From Cherax quadricarinatus (lineage: Eukaryota; Arthropoda; Malacostraca; Decapoda; Parastacidae): a DNA stretch of 64,000 bases. Each line of letters begins with the position of its first letter. Position 1 is the stretch's first letter. The notes under the pieces are model-generated. The model saw only the letters and a program-made list of their open reading frames with translations. It did not search any database and was not told the DNA's origin. Shown here piece by piece: positions 60,111 through 64,000 of the stretch. The DNA lies in the NCBI RefSeq assembly GCF_038502225.1, contig NW_027196383.1:29802-93801 (forward strand), written 5' to 3'. The position numbers and the translations under genes were made by a program.

Positions 60111-63002
60111 CTAGGCCCTCTCTCTCCCCGCTCCATGAGCTTTATCAAACCTCGTCTTAAAACTGTGTATGGTTCCTGCCTCCACTACGTCATTTTCTAG
60201 GCTATTCCACTGCCTTACAACTCTATGACTGAAGAAATACTTCCTACTATCTCTCTGACTCATTTGTGTCTTCAACTTCCAATTGTGGCCTCTTGTTTCT
60301 GTGTCCCCTCCCTGGAACATCCTGTCCTTGTCCACCTTGTCTATTCCACGCAGTATTTTATATGTCGTTATCATGTCTCCCCTGACCCTCCTGTCCTCCA
60401 GTGTCGTCAGGCCGATTTCCCTTAATCTTTCTTCATAGGACATTCCCCTTAGCTCTGGAACTAACCTTGTTGCAAACCTTTGTACTTTCTCTAGTTTCTT
60501 GACGTGCTTTATCAAGTGCGGGTTCCAAACAGGTGCTGCATACTCCAGTATGGGCCTGACATACACGGTGTACAGTGTCTTGAATGATTCCTTACTAAGG
60601 TATCGGAATGCTGTTCTCAGGTTTGCCAGGCGCCCATATGCTGCAGCAGTTATCTGATTGATGTGTGCTTCCGGAGACATGCTCGGTGTTATACTCACCC
60701 CAAGATCTTTCTCCTTGAGTGAGGTTTGCAGTCTTTGGCCACCTAGCCTATACTCTGTCTGTGGTCTTCTGTGCCCTTCCCCTATCTTCATGACTTTGCA
60801 TTTGGCAGGATTAAATTCGAGAAGCCATTTGCTGGACCAGGTGTCCAGTCTGTCCAGGTCTCTTTGAAGTCCTGCCTGGTCCTCATCAGATTTAATTCTC
60901 CTCATTAACTTCACATCATCTGCAAACAGGGACACTTCTGAGTCTAACCCTTCCGTCATGTCGTTCACATATACCAAAAATAGCACTGGTCCTAGGACCG
61001 ACCCCTGTGGGACCCCGCTCGTCACAGGTGCCCACTGTGATACATCATTACGTACCATGACTCGTTGTTGCCTCCCTGTCAGGTATTCTCTGATCCATTG
61101 CAGTGCCCTTCCTGTTATATGCGCCTGATGCTCTAGCTTCTGCACTAATCTCTTGTGAGGAACTGTGTCAAAGGCCTTCTTGCAGTCCAAGAAGATGCAA
61201 TCAACCCACCCCTCTCTCTCTTGTCTTACTTCTGTTATTTTATCATAAAACTCCAGAAGGTTTGTGACACAGGATTTGCCTTCCGTGAATCCGTGCTGGT
61301 TGGCATTTATACTCCTGTTCCGTTCCAGGTGCTCCACCACTCTCCTCCTGATAATCTTCTCCATAATTTTGCATACTATACACGTCAATGACACAGGTCT
61401 ATAGTTTAGTGCCTCTTTTCTGTCTCCTTTTTTGAAAATGGGAACTACATTTGCCGTCTTCCATACCTCAGGTAGTTGCCCAGTTTCCAGGGATGTGTTG
61501 AAGATTGTGGTAAGTGGTACGCACAACATATCTGCTCCCTCTCTAAGGACCCATGGAGAGATGTTGTCCGGTCCCATTGCCTTTGAGGTATCGATGTCCC
61601 TTAGCAGTTTCTTCACCTCCTCCTCATCTGTATGTATGTCGTCCAACACTTGTTGGTGTATTCCTTGTTGGTGTCCCCATCTGGTCTGTCCCCCCAGAGT
61701 CCTTCCTGTCTCTACTGTAAATACTTCCTTAAATCTCGTGTTGAGCTCCTCACATACCTCTTGATCGTTTCTTGTGAGTTCTCCACCTTCTTTCCTCAGC
61801 CTTATCACCTGGTCCTTGACTGTTGTCTTCCTCCTAATGTGGCTATACAGCAGTTTCGGGTCAGATTTGACTTTCGATGCTATGTCGTTTTCATACTGTC
61901 GCTGGGCCTCCCTCCTTATCTGCGCATACTCGTTTCTGGCTCTTCTACTAATCTCCTTGTTTTCCTGGGTCCTATGCCTCCTGTACCTTTTCCATTCTCT
62001 GTTGCACTTAGTTTTTGCCTCCCTACACCTTCGGGTAAACCAAGGACTCGTTTTGGTCTTCCTATTATTTCTGTTTCCCTTGGGAACAAAACTTTCCTCT
62101 GCCTCCTTGCACTTTGTTGCCACATATTCCATCATCTCGTTTACTGATTTTCCTACCATTTCTCTGTCCCACTGAACCTCCTGCAGGAAGTTTCTCATAC
62201 CTGTGTAGTCCCCCCTTTTATAGTTTGGCCTGTCCCCTTCAGTTCCTGTTACCTTCTCCACTTGTAACTCTACTATATAGTCAAAACTCAGAACCACATG
62301 ATCGCTAGCTCCAAGGGGCCTCTCGTAAGTGATGTCCTCAATGTCTGAACTGCTCAGGGTGAACACAAGATCCAGTCTTGCTGGCTCATCCTCCCCTCTC
62401 TCTCTGGTTGTGTCCCTGACATGTTGATGCATGAGGTTTTCAAGTACCACATCCATCATCTTGGCTCTCCATGTTTCGGGACCCCCATGTGGCTCCAGGT
62501 TTTCCCAGTCGATCTCCCTGTGGTTGAAATCGCCCATTACCAGTAACTTTGCTCTGCTCGAGTGAGCTCTTCTTGCCACCTCAGCCAGTGTGTCCACCAT
62601 CACCCTGTTGTTTTCTTCGTACTCCTCTCTTGGCCTCCTGCAGTTCTGTGGTGGGTTATACATCACTCCAATGACTACTTTATGTTCTCCGGACTGAATT
62701 GTACCTACAATGTAGTCTCTTTCTCCAATCATGTCCATGCCTTCCATTTCCTCAAATCCCCATTGGTGTTTTATGAGCAGTGCAACCCCTCCTCCCCCTC
62801 TACTCCTTCTATCTTTCCTCAGGATCTGATATCCTGTTGGGAAGATTGTGTCTGTTATTGTCTCAGCGAGTTTTGTTTCTGTGACTGCTATGATGTCTGG
62901 GGATTTTTCACTGATTCTTTCATTCCACTCCTCATGTTTATTCGTTATTCCATCCGCGTTTGTGTACCAAACCTTTAGTTTCTTTTCTATCATTGTGGTC
63001 AT
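60111..63002 (-). CDS. LINE A6 ORF2: endonuclease-reverse transcriptase, about 963 aa
   Basis: The ATG at 63002 (MTTMIEKKLKVWYTNADG) matches the start chosen for A4. The frame is open upstream to 63485. Endonuclease motifs VTETKL, GGGGVALLIKH, MGDFNHREIDW and GASDHVV and RT motifs NYRPVSLTCIV, FLDCKKAFDTV, GVPQGSVLGP and SLFADDVKLM are all present. Differences from A4 are a few single residues (for example IKHQWGF for IKHRWGF, RDSRKYFF for RDIRKYFF). It ends GRERA with a stop one codon earlier than A4. It is one of three intact family A ORF2 frames in the window. Confidence 0.9.
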   Translation of the reverse strand: MTTMIEKKLKVWYTNADGITNKHEEWNERISEKSPDIIAVTETKLAETITDTIFPTGYQILRKDRRSRGGGGVALLIKHQWGFEEMEGMDMIGERDYIVGTIQSGEHKVVIGVMYNPPQNCRRPREEYEENNRVMVDTLAEVARRAHSSRAKLLVMGDFNHREIDWENLEPHGGPETWRAKMMDVVLENLMHQHVRDTTRERGEDEPARLDLVFTLSSSDIEDITYERPLGASDHVVLSFDYIVELQVEKVTGTEGDRPNYKRGDYTGMRNFLQEVQWDREMVGKSVNEMMEYVATKCKEAEESFVPKGNRNNRKTKTSPWFTRRCREAKTKCNREWKRYRRHRTQENKEISRRARNEYAQIRREAQRQYENDIASKVKSDPKLLYSHIRRKTTVKDQVIRLRKEGGELTRNDQEVCEELNTRFKEVFTVETGRTLGGQTRWGHQQGIHQQVLDDIHTDEEEVKKLLRDIDTSKAMGPDNISPWVLREGADMLCVPLTTIFNTSLETGQLPEVWKTANVVPIFKKGDRKEALNYRPVSLTCIVCKIMEKIIRRRVVEHLERNRSINANQHGFTEGKSCVTNLLEFYDKITEVRQEREGWVDCIFLDCKKAFDTVPHKRLVQKLEHQAHITGRALQWIREYLTGRQQRVMVRNDVSQWAPVTSGVPQGSVLGPVLFLVYVNDMTEGLDSEVSLFADDVKLMRRIKSDEDQAGLQRDLDRLDTWSSKWLLEFNPAKCKVMKIGEGHRRPQTEYRLGGQRLQTSLKEKDLGVSITPSMSPEAHINQITAAAYGRLANLRTAFRYLSKESFKTLYTVYVRPILEYAAPVWNPHLIKHVKKLEKVQRFATRLVPELRGMSYEERLREIGLTTLEDRRVRGDMITTYKILRGIDKVDKDRMFQGGDTETRGHNWKLKTQMSQRDSRKYFFSHRVVRQWNSLENDVVEAGTIHSFKTRFDKAHGAGRERA

Positions 63003-63187
63003 GCAAGTATATTGGGGTTGGGGGAGCGAGAGCCTTGGTGGGGGCCTATATGGGGCTGTGGTGTAGGTGGGGTTTGTGTTGATGGGGGTGGGGTCAGAAT
63101 GCCCATAAGGGACAGCTGTTGGGGTGAGGTTTGTGATATGGGGGTTGGTGGCAGAGGGAACAGTGAGTGGGTTGTAGTATAGGTTGC

Positions 63188-64000
63188 TCAGTTGCGTTGG
63201 GAATGTCGCGGGTGGAGTCTTTTGGTGGGAGATTCTGTGGGGTGTGTTTGCCCTTCCTCCTGTGTCTGGGTCCTGCTCATTTTCATTGCTTCTCGTTCCT
63301 CCTTGCGTCTCTGTACCCTCTCTTTCAGTGTAGTCCTTTCTTCTTGTGTTCTGTCGCGGTCGAGGTATACTCTCTGGTACCCCTCTTTGTCCCTCAGTCT
63401 TGCTTTCTCTTGCAGAATCCTGGTTCGAACTGATTCTTCCTTGAAAGTTACTCTGACAGGCCGTATCCTTCCACTCGCAAACCACCCAATTCTCTGAAAA
63501 TTTGTCACCTGGGTCATATTGCCCTCCCCTATTGTTTTCATGATGCCTTCAATCATTTTTTTCTCCTCCTGTTTTATTTCTTCAAAGTTGGCCCCCTTGG
63601 CTTCTTGGAGCCCGTACACAAAAACTGACCTCGCCCTTTCCTCCTCCCACTGAGTCTCCATCTGCTTCCTCTGAGGCATTTTATTTCCTTCCATTGACAT
63701 GTTCTTGCCTTCAGTCCCTGTCATATCTGAAACTTCTATTCTCAGTGAACTGTCTTTCCTGACCAGCTGTCCCTTGCTACTGCAGTTGGCTGTTAGAATC
63801 TCTGCATATAGCATACCTTCATTGTCTTCGGACCTGTCGTTTGATCTTAGTGTGCTCATCGTCTTTTCCCTGGCCCCACGTGGGTCTGATAGGGCCTTCG
63901 TGTACGGCATGTCTCCGTTGTTGCTTACCATCCCCTTGTCTGCGCCTGACTTTGAATTTCCTGATGTCACATCTGAATTGTCATTTGTCTCTGCACTCTT
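63188..64000 (-). CDS. LINE A6 ORF1, 5' partial at window edge
   Basis: The frame is open to the last base. It shows the same order as A4 ORF1 after the coiled coil: an S/N/D-rich linker, SVFVYGLQEAKG, VTNFQRIGWFASGRIRPVRV, RVYLDRDRTQEERTTLKERV, and a basic tail ending HSQRN. A 3-bp deletion relative to A4 lies near 63285 and keeps the frame. The N-terminal coiled coil would lie beyond the window or is partly deleted. Confidence 0.75.
   Translation of the reverse strand, partial: KSAETNDNSDVTSGNSKSGADKGMVSNNGDMPYTKALSDPRGAREKTMSTLRSNDRSEDNEGMLYAEILTANCSSKGQLVRKDSSLRIEVSDMTGTEGKNMSMEGNKMPQRKQMETQWEEERARSVFVYGLQEAKGANFEEIKQEEKKMIEGIMKTIGEGNMTQVTNFQRIGWFASGRIRPVRVTFKEESVRTRILQEKARLRDKEGYQRVYLDRDRTQEERTTLKERVQRRKEEREAMKMSRTQTQEEGQTHPTESPTKRLHPRHSQRN

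Overview
The window is a eukaryotic intergenic region made almost entirely of mobile elements and simple or satellite DNA. I see no host gene, tRNA or rRNA. The repeat types, namely CR1-type LINEs with an ORF1 esterase, RTE, Pao/BEL, a Penelope-like element with GIY-YIG, kilobase-long GT/AC microsatellites, and dispersed motifs I associate with decapod genomes, suggest a decapod crustacean. That assignment is inference; no marker gene fixes the species.

Layout, left to right. 1-4577: Pao/BEL Gag-Pol, one open frame cut by the window edge. 5578-7257: a 24-bp minisatellite with a ~470-520 bp higher-order period. 7353-14485: GT/AC arrays interleaved with LINE family A (copies A8, A1, A2). 14486-23718: a decayed A copy (A3), a CR1 fragment (C1) and an open A copy (A4). 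23719-24590: poly-T and GA-rich DNA. 24680-27385: an unclassified dispersed repeat and a 5'-truncated RTE (D1). 27456-31447: a CR1 (B1) with esterase ORF1 and EN-RT ORF2. 31448-39852: a Penelope locus with direct and inverted partial copies, a hammerhead-like motif in its terminal repeat, and a nested CR1 (C2). 39958-45519: RTE (D2) next to a further LINE (E). 45520-49227: sparse, LINE relics. 49228-55132: a 25-bp satellite of about 236 units holding an exact-looking 1825-bp tandem duplication. 55264-64000: a second set of GT array, A copy (A5), GT array, A copy (A6), almost a duplicate of 7605-14448.

The main biological point is LINE family A. Most copies with readable ends are flanked by AC dinucleotide repeats, always with AC on the element's sense strand. 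In A1, A2, A5 and the small fragment A8 this holds on both sides; A7 shows it weakly on one side. This looks like a CR1-like LINE that inserts into, or seeds, AC microsatellites. Target-specific microsatellite insertion is known to me from R1-clade elements (Waldo, Mino), not from this lineage. A3 and A4 are partial exceptions.

Several elements (A1, A4, A6, B1, C2, D2, the Penelope P1 and the Pao element) keep long open frames with all visible catalytic motifs, so they are probably young. Some long frames in the window (poly-VC, poly-HT, and repeating 24- and 25-bp units) are translations of simple repeats and are not genes.
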